A stretch of 64,000 nucleotides of DNA, taken from NCBI GenBank assembly GCA_933228895.1, contig OW121846.1, forward strand, positions 78,814,064 through 78,878,063. The letters run 5' to 3'. Below the pieces are notes generated by a model. The model saw nothing but the letters and a program-made list of their open reading frames with translations, ran no database searches and had not been told where the DNA came from. Both the position numbers and the translations under genes were made by a program. Positions 45,201 to 56,496 of this stretch are shown one piece after another. The DNA is from Platycnemis pennipes. Lineage: Eukaryota; Arthropoda; Insecta; Odonata; Platycnemididae. Position 1 is the first letter of the stretch; every line of letters starts with the position of its first letter.

Positions 45201-46193
45201 AAGGTGTATTGAAATGTATGAATTTACTGAGGGTAAAATTATTAATGGGAAAGGAGCACATAAAAGTGTTGTTTGGAATGTCTCAGATTCAAGATCTATT
45301 CGACCCAAAATGTTTTGTGCTGTGAGCTGGGTTTCTACCACCTTTTTCACCTGCTTTATGTTTTATACCAAGCTTTCTCATCTTGTCCTCAGTTTAATTA
45401 AATTTTAGATCGATTTTATCTTTTAAATGGATGCATACGTATATGTTTAAATAGCTGCATGTAATCTTTTGAATAATGCTCTTCAATGCATTTTTGCAGC
45501 TTCAAGGCATTTGTGGATCAACGGGGATGTTGAGCGAATTTTTCCAAACGTGAAACTACACGATCCCACAACACCCTGCATGGAATGTGTAAATGGATCC
45601 TCTACCTGGACCAATAAATACGAGCCTCTGAGCCGAGACTGTCTGTCATTGTACAAATCACTCGACAGTTACAACATCACTTTAACAGGACAAAATTGCA
45701 GCATGCATAATGGATTTATTTGCAAAAAAGGTAACTACTCTTCCATAGACCACTTTTAAATTGTTAAACATTATTTTAGTGGGTGCAAAAGTCAGCTGCC
45801 GGTCGATTACGCACAAAGACCTCGTAGTAAACGATTTCAGGAGTGTTTACTTAAAAATGAACCAGAATGTTACATATTTTATAGCATTTCATCATGAGAA
45901 TGAATATTAACGTTCCAAACGGCGCCAATGAGCGTAAATATTTTAGCAGATAAAATTTATATTTAAGCGAATCATTAAAGAAATATAATAGAGCTGAGTG
46001 TGTGCGCCCACCATAATTTTCTCCCTGTAAGCGAACAATATTTCTTTTTCCAGGCACTGAGTTTAAGCCATCTGAACTCACACTAACTGCAGTCTCGGGT
46101 CGAGATAACGGAGGCACCGCCCACGACGGCTGTCCCGTGCAATGCAAATGCAAAACCACCCATGCCAGTGTAATGGTACAAATAACATTGTGA
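42255..46193 (+). CDS. Secreted protein with two C-type lectin-like domains, right copy (6 exons)
   Basis: Exons proposed: 42255-42315, 43009-43296, 43620-43838, 44431-45108, 45500-45730 and 46054-46193, all joined by GT-AG introns in phase 1, giving 538 residues. Exon 1 is a signal peptide (MYVNQVVLYFCLLAFTAGYY). CTLD1 spans exons 2-3 (ENWCYAKLYCLNI, LWTDGMYNNGEKIPN, CDCTRAIGFICQTG). Exon 4 opens with a Pro/Thr-rich linker of three 28-residue repeats plus degenerate units (TTEPPRPETSIPDATPKPIV), then CTLD2 begins and ends in exon 5 (VAQELCEEL, AYLAEMGNATDF, HLWINGDVERIF, NCSMHNGFICKK). Exon 6 is a short Cys-containing tail. Canonical EPN/QPD and WND calcium-sugar motifs are absent, so calcium-dependent sugar binding is doubtful. 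Donor 43297 was chosen because its frame and length match CTLD2. The distal donor at 43348 is also in frame here. Role likely extracellular recognition, by inference only. Confidence 0.8.
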
Positions 46194-46419
46194 GTGGCAT
46201 TGGTTTCTTTTAAATGTAAGAGATATTGGCAATGAAGATTCTGCGGATTTACCTACTTAAATCTGCAGTTTTTGAGCAACTTATATGTATAAGAGTCAGG
46301 AAGAAGGCAATCAAGGAAATGTTATAAAGAATGTATTCTGCTCCCTACATGTTGATTTCTGTAGAGTTAGTTCACCTTGTTAGCATGTTAAAAATGTAAT
46401 CGATGTAGTGTTTTTTTTC

Positions 46420-46425
46420 AATAAA
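46420..46425 (+). terminator. Poly(A) signal AATAAA of right lectin gene
   Basis: AATAAA after a T8 run, 227 nt beyond the stop codon at 46191-46193. The near-perfect identity between arms ends shortly after this point. Confidence 0.65.
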
Positions 46426-46481
46426 GTATCATGCTCAAGGTTAATCTGATTGTCTTCGGCAGTCATTTCTTCACCCTTCTT

Positions 46482-46540
46482 CTACGTCTACGTAATACCC
46501 TGCGATCCACCGTGAGGGTGAGTGTCAGGGGGGTGAATAT
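46482..46540 (-). repeat. LINE-type 3' hairpin relic, right arm
   Basis: Mirror of 37313-37372 with a TCTACGTCTACGTAATACC tail. It was present before the inverted duplication. Confidence 0.6.
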
Positions 46541-47010
46541 CACCAAATATGTACATGTACCTATGTATATTCAGTGCTACTGAGGAGTAAAAATAGGCAT
46601 CGAATCGAGGTTGGATGATGAGTAAATATAAATATAAAGTAATGAGATAAACACCAGTTAATTTGTACTAAAAGAGAAAAAATGAACGATTTTTTTTCAG
46701 GCAAATCGTTACTTGTTTATTACGTTGTCTGAAATGTATATTTAAGAATTTTAGACATTGAAAAAATAACCTACTTCAGGTGGAGTAACTCCATTCTGAA
46801 CACACACGAGTAAAAGCTAGAGAAAATTGGCAGTGAATTTCACCCTCTCCTGTTTATAGGACCCACTTTCATGTTTCAGGGTTTTCTCTCATGAAAATTA
46901 TTCCACTAAAGTAAATTTATAACCGATCGATTTTACGATCTCTCAAAAGAGCCCATAACTCAGTTAAATAATGAGATTATAGATGAGGAAACAAACTTTT
47001 TCCCCTTAAG

Positions 47011-47186
47011 ATACCAAGGAGCAAGCAGATACCCTACAAGATTTTTTTAAAGCACTCGTCAATGGATCTGGAGAGACTATCATACCATGTGGTGAGGGTA
47101 CTACCACTGCACCCATGCCCGATGGACCAAATGGTATTTATGGTGAGACGACAGTGGGATCAAGGCAGTCGGCCGGGTCAATATAA
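47011..47186 (+). other. Possible alternative terminal exon or separate exon, right arm
   Basis: After a pyrimidine-rich CTTTTTCCCCTTAAG acceptor, a 58-codon frame runs TKEQADTLQDFFKALVNGSG, then ETIIPCGEGTTTAPMPDGPN, to SRQSAGSI and TAA. It begins in phase 1, the same phase as all lectin-gene introns, so it could serve as an alternative last exon. I do not recognise the peptide and saw no poly(A) signal close after it. Confidence 0.35.
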
Positions 47187-47914
47187 GGCATAGTTCGGAA
47201 AGTTACCAAATAATCAACTGATGAAAGTTGAAGTGTCAAAACTAACTTGTTTAAGCTAAAATTTTCTTTTCTGAAAAAAATATTTCTTAAAGGTTAAGTT
47301 CAAAAAATAACTTACGTTAAAAGATGCCTTTTCAGTTAATTTGGCTGTTTGGATACAGTGGTAATGGGGGCCTTGATTGTTGCTTTAAACTTTTGTTGAG
47401 CAATTTCTTTTATTAACTCAACTCCTCACTGTTGGCTTTAAAACGGTTGCCATGAGGTCGCTAATTAACATGCTAGAGGGCTGAGGTGTATTCAGTGAGA
47501 TGTATCCCTTCACAACGGTACCATTGCAGTGGAAACGGCTTAGTTATATTGGTTTAGAGTAAAGGCATAAGTAGATTGGCACAATGAAACAGATACGTTG
47601 CTTTGAATGAACCCGTCCCCCACGTCACGCGTCATAGGTGTTTCGGTGATCCGCTTTGTCGTATTAAGCTATGTAATATTGATGACGCGCTGTCGCCGAT
47701 TAAATCACTCATGCCCTCGTTCAAATCCCATCACGAACATTAGGTATCCTTCGTCGGGAGAAGTGCTTACGGAGGAAGGGAGAGTAGAACTGGTGAGGGA
47801 CGAGGGGAAGGGAGGAGTCGTGGTGGTGGAGAAGGGATGGGGAGGCAGCCTCGGGAAAAGCGATGACGTCAGAGAGTAGGGATTCAAGGCCACAATAGAT
47901 ATCTATATCTATAT

Positions 47915-48780
47915 TGTGACGGTCCGTCACAGGGTTTTCCCATTCTTACTCCTATCCTTTTCCGCACTCACCACCCCAACTTTCCCACTCTCCCCGGCGC
48001 TTGCCCCCGGCCTACGGTGGGCAGGAATTTGGTTCCGCGCGAGTGGTTTTTTGGAGTTGTTCGCTCCCGGAGGACAGTTGAGTGCCTCCGCGAAGATGTG
48101 AGTGTGTGGCCTGGGAGATTTGACCCCGCTCCAGGATCACGGTTGTGTGTGGAAGTGGCCTGCCCCAGTGACGTTTTGCACCCGTCCACCATATCATTTT
48201 ACCCCATCCCCCACCGAGAATTCGGGGATATAAGAGCGGAAGGAACGCCGCTCGGGGGCAGTGAGAGAGAGAAAAATTCTCTGAAAAGAGAGAGGAGATA
48301 GCTGGGCGAGTCTTCATGGAAGACTTGGTGGATAGGCGCGTCAGTGGAGGAGCACGGATCGAAGGCTGCAGAGGACTGGCGACGGCGTGAGGTGGATTTG
48401 GTTGGCCACTCTTCGCCGTAATTCTGTCTCGAAATTTCGCGACAGTGCGAGCATGCATTGCCGGTAGCCGCCATATGCCACGGATTCGGAGACGCCGGGA
48501 ACTTAGGGTTCCGTCGGCGTCAGGTGAGGGATCCACTGGCCAGGGCTGCTCGCCTAAATGTTGCCTGGCGACACGTGTGACACTACCCTCGTCCTGTGCC
48601 TCATCCTCGATCATCAGTCTGCACAGGCCGTTGCGTAAGCCACTGTCATCCCATCTTCGCCCATTGCCCCTCCCCCTTTTTCCCCACCTTGTTCGCCACT
48701 TTGTTTTATGACCGGCGAGCCAAGCGTGAACTATTGAGCGTTGTGGGACTATTGAGGCAACGCTCATCACCATCATCATA
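47915..48780 (+). mobile_element. Possible solo LTR
   Basis: It begins TGTGACGGTCCGTCACAGG, as LTRs begin with TG, after a microsatellite-like TATCTATATCTATAT. It is G/C-rich and contains TATAAG at 48229-48234 followed by a purine-rich AGAGAGAG leader. It ends where LINE A starts. A CA-ending right border and target duplication could not be fixed. No internal retrovirus-like genes. The 276-codon minus-strand frame across it is compositional. Confidence 0.35.
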
Positions 48781-48787
48781 TTATTCT

Positions 48788-50340
48788 CCCTGACCAAACA
48801 CGTCGTACCGATGGACTGGAAAGCAGCCGATGTAACACCCAATTATAAAAGTGGTGATAGGGAGCAGCCATGTAACTACAGACCTTTATCCCTCACATCC
48901 ATTTCATGTAAGGTCCTAGAACATATAATTGTCAGTTCAGTCATGGGGAACCTAGATAGCCAGAATTTATTGTCCAATGTCCAGCATGGCTGCCGAAAGA
49001 GCAGATCGTGTGAAACTCAACTTGCTCTCTTTTCCCACGATATTTTAGTTTCTGGCGAAAATAATATTCCAGTGGATGCTATATTTCTCGACTTCAAGAA
49101 GGCTTTTGACAAGGTTTCTCATAGCCAACTAATTTTGAAATTAAAATCTTATGGGTTAGACAGTAACATTATATCATGGAATAATGATTTTCTGCATGAT
49201 CAGGTTCAAAGGGTTGTTTTGGACGGTGTTTCCTCACCGGCAATTAAAGTCACTTCGGGTGTCCCACAAGGTAGTGTGATAGGTCCACTCCTATTCCTTT
49301 TGTACATTAATGATATCCAAAAGGTAGTAAAAAGTATGCTTCGTCTATTTGCCGATGACGCAGTAGTGTACAGGGAAATTCTATGCCCAAACGATAAAGA
49401 ATAATTAAATATTGACCTACAAGCAATTGAAACTTGGTGTGATACATGGCAGTTAGAATTAAACTTTAAAAAATGTCTTGTAATGAACTTTTGAAAAAAG
49501 AATAGCACTCCTCCTACCACTTACAAATAAGTTATAATGAATTAAGAAACGTGGAATCCATTAAATATCTTGGAAAAAGACTGACAAATGATCTTTCCTG
49601 GGGTGAACACATTCGTGAAATAATGGTTCAAGCGAATCATAAACTGGGATTCGTCAACAGAGTACTGGGTAAATGTGACGATCATGTACGAGAAATCAGC
49701 TACTTTTCCCTTGTAAGACCTCATTTGGAATATGCTGCCAGTGTATGAAATCCCTACGAAATCGGTCTAAATAACGAACTGGAACGTGTGCAGCGAAGAT
49801 CGGCAAGATTTGTAAAGGGACGGTATGATAACCTTACTAGCGTAACTGGTCTATTAAATGAATTAAATTGGGAATCCTTAACAGATCGCAGGTTGAAATT
49901 TAGACTTAATCTCTTACACAAATTCCAAGACCATATTTTTAGTGATAATGTTAAAAATATTTTGCGGACCCCAACTTACTATGGGAGACTGGACCATTAT
50001 CATAAAATGAGAGAAATTGATTGCCGAACTGACCGATTCAAAATATCCTTTTTCCCTCTCACAATTAGAGATACGAATAACGGTAAATATGTCCTATCGG
50101 ATAGTAGCAATGAATAGCATTGGTAGCTGCATGTTGGTATGAGTGCTTAAAGCTAACCCTACTAACAGAATGTTTTTGCATGTTTGCTTCGCAATTTCTA
50201 TCTTTTTAAATAGTGTAGTTCTGACTGCTATGTTAATACTATTCCTTTTTTTGCCGGATATGTAGTGCATGTTTGGTGAGCAATCACCCCCTGCCACACA
50301 CTCTTGTGGTGGCTTGCAGGGTTTTATGTAGATGTAGATT
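48788..50340 (+). mobile_element. LINE family A, 5'-truncated, plus strand
   Basis: It starts in RT at VPMDWKAADVTPNYKSGDRE (48800), then SCETQLALFSHDILV, FLDFKKAFDKVSHSQ, VPQGSVIGPLLFLLYIND (49255) and FADDAVVYRE (49350). The catalytic FADD is intact here, and LDSNIIS has no stop where the block copies have TGA. A TAA near 49404 and later shifts inactivate it. The C-terminus at 50110 precedes the hairpin (50284-50325) and a GTAGATGTAGAT tail. It is the least degraded RT core of family A in the window. Confidence 0.87.
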
Positions 50341-50930
50341 ATATCCTATATTATTGAGTTGTTACAGTGGGCCACGGAGCCGTAATGCATTTCAACTGTC
50401 AGTATGATATCAAATGCTTTCTGTTAATTTCATTTCCTCGGTCAGTCAATACGACCGAAGCTAAATGTAAAAGCTGCATTTTTGTTTTGTGTCTTTGATC
50501 ATATTCACCTCATCATTTTCATCCCCATCCATGTCACGAATGTATTTGAGCGTCATCCATTTCATGGAGATTCACCCACTATCAGTGTTTCAAGGTAATG
50601 CTTATTTCATGTATCCTGGAGGGAGTTTTTGCTATCAGTCGTAACACTAAAATGTTTTGCAATCTCCAAACCACCTGTGTTTCAGTGTATTCATCCTGTT
50701 CCTAATTGGCCATACATCATCCTCCACACTCCCAGCCTAACCCCCTTCACGATCTCTTTAAATTTTATCATTTGTGGATCACCGTCACTTCCACATCGGT
50801 TTGGCACGTTGGGGTCATCATCGCCAGGGCCGTGTCCCCCGTTTTCGGGAGACGGTTTGCCCATGTATGTGGACGTTTGTCCCGGCCCTGTGGCCGCGGC
50901 CACCGGCTCAGGGGCGGAACCGTCACATTA
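50341..50930. other. No recognised gene
   Basis: Several overlapping frames occur at 50629-51108 but none resembles a known family. They are treated as chance. Confidence 0.35.
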
Positions 50931-51322
50931 TCTACGACATACCCTGCAAGCCACCTCGAGGGTGTGTGGCAGTGGGTGCATACACACCAGGAACAATGAC
51001 ACAACAAACAAAAATGAACACTACAAAACAAACACTACACCTTCAAAAGTAATTGGGGAAAATAAAAGTAAAACTTCCAAGCCCTTATCATGCAGTACAC
51101 ACCCATGAATAACATGCATGCAAAAAATCAATGCATGTGAGTCACACGTTGATTTGAACATGCAGGTAATTTAAAAAAAATACTATCGACCTACTGTGAA
51201 TATTATCTCTATAATTATTACCGATTTACGCGATGTTTAACGTTCTGATCTCGAATCGTACGCGGAAAAAATGACATTTTAAACCTATCCGTCCTGCAAT
51301 CTATCTCCTTAATTTTTTTAGA
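50931..51322 (-). mobile_element. LINE family C tail, truncated by the foldback element
   Basis: ATCTACGACATACCCTGCAAG tail and hairpin, then the C 3' UTR (CACACCAGGAACAATGACAC) and the end of the protein (minus strand, FKMSFFPRTIRDQN-like near 51260). It stops at 51322 where the foldback element's GGGAGTGTCC begins. Confidence 0.78.
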
Positions 51323-51323
51323 T

Positions 51324-52517
51324 GGGAGTGTCCGAGTTTCGGGTCTAGGATTTTAACGAAATTTGCCAGGCAAGTAGTCGATGATTAGTTATTTACGAAT
51401 CACCCCCCCAAATAGGGTTATATATCCATTAACTTCATCAAAAAACGAGTTTGAAATATTGTATTGCCAATATAAAGCTAATAATAAGCATTGTGTAATT
51501 AGTGCAGTTTAGGTTAGGGGTAAAGTTCTCACTAAGCAATGTAGGCGTCCCTGGTTCGAGACTCACCGTCGCTAATTTCTTTTTCATCGCAGTTTCGTAG
51601 TACGACTGTCCCTGGTTTTACATATTTTTAATCTGTTCACCCGGGATGCATTTTAATTATTTTACCTATTTCTTACGTAATTTTAGCAAATACGTAAAAT
51701 AGTTTATTACGTTATTTACCTAAATCACGTAATTTGTACGTGGTGGAAATACGTGCGCACGCCCTGTCGTTTTTGAGTACCAAAATAACGGTAGAGCATA
51801 AGTGTGATCGTGATTTTTAATTTCCGCGTCTTTGGCCACGCAGTCCCGACGCACGTACAACATTTGTTCTAATTTGTCTGGTGCCGTGATTTTCCAGCGC
51901 TGTGCTTTTTTGGAAAAACTAATCGCAAGAGAAAAATGAGCTTACACTCTGCAATCATATAATTGTAAGTATCTACCTAAATGTTCGTCTGATCGGGCGA
52001 AATGTTCGGGTGGGAGGGAGTTTCGAACCAGGGACATCGCTTGGAAACTGATAAAATACCAGCAGTAACTAATAATTTCGAAGAATTAATGTATTGCACT
52101 TTTGCAGGAGCAGAATAACCCGAACATTTCGGGTTAATATGCTGAAATTACGTAAGAAGTACGTAAAATAGTTAAAATGCATCCCGGGGAAACAGATTAA
52201 AATATGTAAAACCAGGGACAGTCGTACAACGAAACTGCGATGAAAGAAAATTGGAGTCGGTGAACCAGTCTCGAACCAGGCACGTCGGCATTGCCTTTAC
52301 TGTCGACTGTTGACTTTACCGCTAACCCAAACTGTACTAAGTAATAAATGCTAATTATTAGCTTTATATTGGAATACAATATTTCAAACTCGTTTTTTGA
52401 CGAAGTTACTGGATATATAACCCTATATGGGGGGGGGGTGATTCGTAAATAACTAATCAAGGACTACCTGTCTGGCAAGTTTCGTCAAAATCCTAGACCC
52501 GAAACTCGGACACTCCC
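51324..52517. mobile_element. Complete foldback/MITE-like element with ~370-bp terminal inverted repeats
   Basis: The left arm, 51324-51688, starts GGGAGTGTCCGAG. The right arm, 52140-52517, is its reverse complement with roughly 85-90% identity by eye. A ~450-bp centre separates them. No transposase frame is present, so the element is non-autonomous. Each arm holds a tRNA-like segment with an A-box-like GGTTAGNGGTAAAG and a B-box GGTTCGAGACT about 45 nt apart, as in polymerase III promoters and tRNA-derived SINEs. The left flank is the truncated end of a LINE C fragment. I see no convincing target-site duplication. Confidence 0.8.
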
Positions 52518-52525
52518 CTTGTAAG

Positions 52526-52732
52526 CTAATATTCTTTTTCGATGTCAATTGCTTCAAACTGTCATATTACCGTATAAAGCCAGAGTTTCCTGTCTTTTCC
52601 ACCTACAGCTGCGTAAGATTTAGTGAAGGAATCGATAGCACTGCCTCTGTTAGGAGTGAGGAAACTAGAAAGAAATGAATGATATTTTGATCCAATACGA
52701 GTTTCAGCGTAAATTCTCCCATCAAATAACAC
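52526..52732 (-). pseudogene. Copy of the unidentified short frame, broken by a stop
   Basis: This stretch is nearly identical to 996-1202, but one substitution turns the GGA codon in the VIGQF stretch (near 52563) into TGA. The peptide is truncated about 14 codons before its normal end. If the frame is coding at all, only the left copy is intact. Confidence 0.35.
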
Positions 52733-53233
52733 ATCGTCTACTTTGAGCCGAGCGGACTAGGAGCATTAAGTGGTACCCGTTGTCACGCGTCAAATTGTAT
52801 GTCATTCATTCCAATGCGTGCACTTGCTACTCCTACAAAAATGCGGCCGCGTCTTCAGTCAAAATCCTGGGCGTTGCTCTATCCTACTCCGGTTAACGGT
52901 GGTAACAGCTGTCCTTTGTGCGGTGAAGAATTGGCGAGATGGTGTGCGGCGAACCCACCGGTCTTCCTGATCGCGAAGTCCCCAATTCGACCCTCGGTAC
53001 TCTCCGCCCAGTCTCCCCTAATCGCCCTACCCCTGGACAGCCACCCCTCATCGCTGCCTTCCTACGATTCCCCTCTCCGAAGAAAGCACCCCCTGCACTT
53101 CCGCCCCGCCATCCCTCCCCTCCTGCTTCTCTCCCCGGTCGAAACCGCCCCCTCCCAAATTTTCCACTATTTAAACCCCGACGACCGCTAGCGGCGTCGC
53201 TCCAATCATATAGGTCTTTGGGGCCCCGGACCT

Positions 53234-53241
53234 TATATAAA
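53234..53241 (+). promoter_or_regulatory. TATA box of the second histone H2A fragment
   Basis: TATATAAA lies 87 bases before the ATG at 53321, as in the first block copy. Confidence 0.7.
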
Positions 53242-53320
53242 GAGGATACGCCGCCGCCTTCCACCAAACTTTGCGGAGACGCCTTACTGTTCACCGTCGA
53301 CGTCGAGCACCTGAATCATC

Positions 53321-53368
53321 ATGTCCGGACGCGGAAAGGGAGGAAAGGTGAATTACATTTTCTGTTAA
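53321..53368 (+). pseudogene. H2A: Truncated histone H2A, second copy
   Basis: It starts with the same MSGRGKGGKV followed by NYIFC and stop, with the same promoter. No base change distinguishes it from 1791-1838, so the truncation predates the block duplication. Confidence 0.65.
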
Positions 53369-54103
53369 GTTTTGTACTGACTGTTGGTCACAAATAAACA
53401 CCTTTGATTCTGATTCTAGCAGAAACCTCAGTTGCTGCGAAAGGAGAGGAGTGAAATGTACGGTGACTTGAGACGTGGCTGACGTGAAATATCACAGGTG
53501 GACAGGAGGTTGCTGAGCCAGTATTCTTCCATCATAGAAGAGGTGATATTATCATTTAATTAATTAGTTCATATAATATGAGGGAACGAATTACTTTTCG
53601 CTTAGTTATCTTACGCATGTAATGCATCGTATATTCAGAGCAGCAGCCGTTCTATATTCTTTAATTTTTTATCTTACGCGCATGCAGTTCACAGTCTGTG
53701 GTCTACTGCTGTGTTGCCATAATTGTTGTAGTTTCATACGTTTAATATTGAAACTCAAACGTTAACGAATCAGAGTGTACTTGTCTATTTAATATGCTGT
53801 TGGTAACCGCGGCATTTTTATTTTCCAGGGGCAATGACTGGTGCGCTCACTTCCGTTTGACATACATTTTACCTTTCATCAATTAGACGGTTATACTATG
53901 CATCATAATTCATTTCTCTATATATAGTGTCTGCCGACTTCCAACTGTGTAAATGAAACCACGAATCTATTTCAATGAAGCCTACTATAAACACAGATCC
54001 TCACATTACCTTCAGCTATCTTGCAGGCATTCCACCACTTATTCGATAAAGAACATCTCTCTCAACATCTCCTTCCATACAACATCAGACCCCGTTCACG
54101 GGA

Positions 54104-54292
54104 ATGCGCAGAGTCACTTCCAGTGACAGTATTCTAAAATATCTGAACTTCACTGAAGGGGACACTTCGTTTATTTCTCAATTCCCGAATCTATCCAGTT
54201 CTCTTGAGTCTCCTTTTAAGAGCGCAGGGCAAAATCACCCCATGCCACACACCCTCGCGGTGACTTGCAGGGTATCGCGTCGATGTATATCA
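54104..54292 (+). repeat. Degenerate LINE 3' end, second copy
   Basis: This is the duplicate of 2574-2762 with a few substitutions in the hairpin (TCGCGGTGACTTGCAGGG). Confidence 0.6.
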
Positions 54293-55132
54293 TTACTGAA
54301 TAGAGATCCTTATGACCCCACAGACATAGTGCAGTGCAGTTGCAAGGCATTGTTGGATATGTTGTTATTAATTTGCAACAAATTGTTCCTTACGTCTTTC
54401 CAAAATTAAACTGATTTCGGATTTCGGATTTTGAGTGTCACAAGTACTGGTTATCAAACGTGCCACGTATTATACGTTAACCGTCAGCAAGATCCTAATA
54501 GAAAAGCTTTCCGCGTATTAATCTGTGGATTAATTCAGATTCCCTGAAATGTGTATCTGTTGAGAAGATAAAATGTCGGAATACGCATTAACTCAATCCG
54601 AAAGCTGTTTGGAATCGTGCATTCGACTTCGTCCGCAAATTATTAAGTGATAGAATTAGGTACATGCATAGGAAATTCATTCATTTTTTTAGAGTAATTT
54701 AAATCAGACAAGCATAAGTTGGTGTGCTGAGGAAGTCTATTTGTTAAATCTTTGGTTATATCCTAGGTAGTCTTGAATGTGATGATAATAGATTTCCGTA
54801 GTCAAATTACGAAACACTTGAAGCATCGCTTATTAAGGGGCCGCTATTCTATTATTTCGAGGTGATACTTAATACCAAAATTTCTCCATCCACTGGGCCC
54901 CTTCCACTTCTAGTCTCCACCATTTGACGTTCATTCTCGTGCAGCCCGTTACAAATTAAATGCAGGCATTCATCATCAACTTGAAATCCAAGTAAATTTT
55001 AGTAACCTCAACGGTGGCCATGTATATTAGCATTCCTAATGCTCGTAAGTTCTCGCAGTGTCACTTTTGTGTCGAAGGCGAAGCACTCAGTTGACCACAC
55101 ACAAAAGCAATGCACGTTCTGATTAAAACCCC

Positions 55133-55755
55133 TTCATCATCATCATTGGTCAACAATCCTAGGATTGGTTTGACGCATCTTTCCACTCGATTCTTCTTTC
55201 GGCCAACCTTTTCATTGTGACGTAATTCTTCTCTTTTACATTCTTTACAACCTGTTCCATGTATCTCATACGAGGCCTGCCTTTTCCAATCTTCCCGTTC
55301 ACTTTTCCCTCGACGATAGTCTTCATCAGGCCATCGTGTCTCAAGATATGGCCGATTAAGTTTTCCCTTCTTCTTTTTAAAGTTTTCAGCAGACTTCTCT
55401 CTTCTCCTACTCTTCTTAGAACTTCCTCGTTACTTACTCGGTCGATCCATTTAATCTTCAGCATTCTTCTGTAGCACCACATCTTAAATGCTTCTACTCT
55501 TTACTTCTCCGCTGCTGTCATCGTCCATGATTCACTGCCGTAAAGAAAAATTCTCCAGATGTATGTTCTGATGAACTGTTTCCTTACTTCTACCCTTGTA
55601 TTTCCTGATGTAAGTAGGTTTTTCTTTTGAAAGAATGCCCTCTTTGCCTGGGATATTCTACTGACTATTTCTTTCTTGCTTCGCCCATCGTTGGTTACTC
55701 GGCTACCTAGATAACAGAACTCTTTAACCTCTTCATGTTTTTGTTTTCCTAGTTT
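55133..55755 (-). mobile_element. RTE-like LINE 3' fragment, second copy
   Basis: It duplicates 3603-4225, with the same stop after TAAEK and the same ATG-repeat tail. Minor replacements such as D to E in VSNEE distinguish it. It is a 5'-truncated, non-functional fragment. Confidence 0.75.
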
Positions 55756-56496
55756 ATCACCTTAAAGCCAATATAATTTTAAGTATTTACTTCAAACCTT
55801 TACCACTTCAAAATGCCGCGGATGGGGTTTAATGCTTAGGATTCGCCATTCTTGTATGAAAGCAAATGGTGCAAGCGGAAGAGCCGATGGGTGAGGTGAG
55901 TATGCGGACGTTGGAGCATGGTAAGCTACAAGAGCATGCATGAGCTGCGGGGTTTTAAGCACAACTCTGCAATAGGCGTGACAATATTTGCGCCCAACTT
56001 TTTAGTAAATATTAATTTTACAGACAAGAAATTGTCACAGTTCGTTCTTTCGGAAGCCATCCAAATTACGCGAAGTATTATTCTCATTCAGCTCACAATC
56101 CAATGTGTGTAGTAGATCATGCACCAAGCATAAGCTGCACATTCATTTCGTCTTAACGTGTGTACATTTGATAAATGGAATAGCAAATCTATCATTTTTA
56201 TCTTTTGCAGCGGCGGAATAATTAGTGGTTTTACTAGGAAAATATGTAAAGAAGCAAGTGTAATCCCTATGGCAAACTGACGAATTAGATTGTGAATACC
56301 CGAAGTAAAATCAAATTTATAATTTAAGTTGTGAATGGGGGTTGTGGGAAGTTCAGAGGGTGTGGCAGGGAGGTGATCACCAAGCATACACTTCCGACAT
56401 GCAAACAAGCAACTATAGAGTCTCGGGTCAGGATATAATTATCAGTCAGGGAATAATCGTGTCTGCGTAGTACGTTTCGATACCGTCAATTCCGTA

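Larger units (their letters stand above)
41964..47671 (-). repeat. Right arm of large inverted repeat
   Basis: Mirror of 36182-41886, ending at TCGTATTAAGCTA. Beyond it the sequence no longer matches the left flank, which is a LINE A tail. Confidence 0.96.

Noticed and set aside
48012..48842. 276-codon minus-strand frame
   Set aside because: Compositional frame over a possible LTR that runs into LINE A antisense. No family resemblance.
50629..51108. Cluster of frames of up to 159 codons before the LINE C tail
   Set aside because: They overlap the LINE tail and each other on both strands, with no domain signature.
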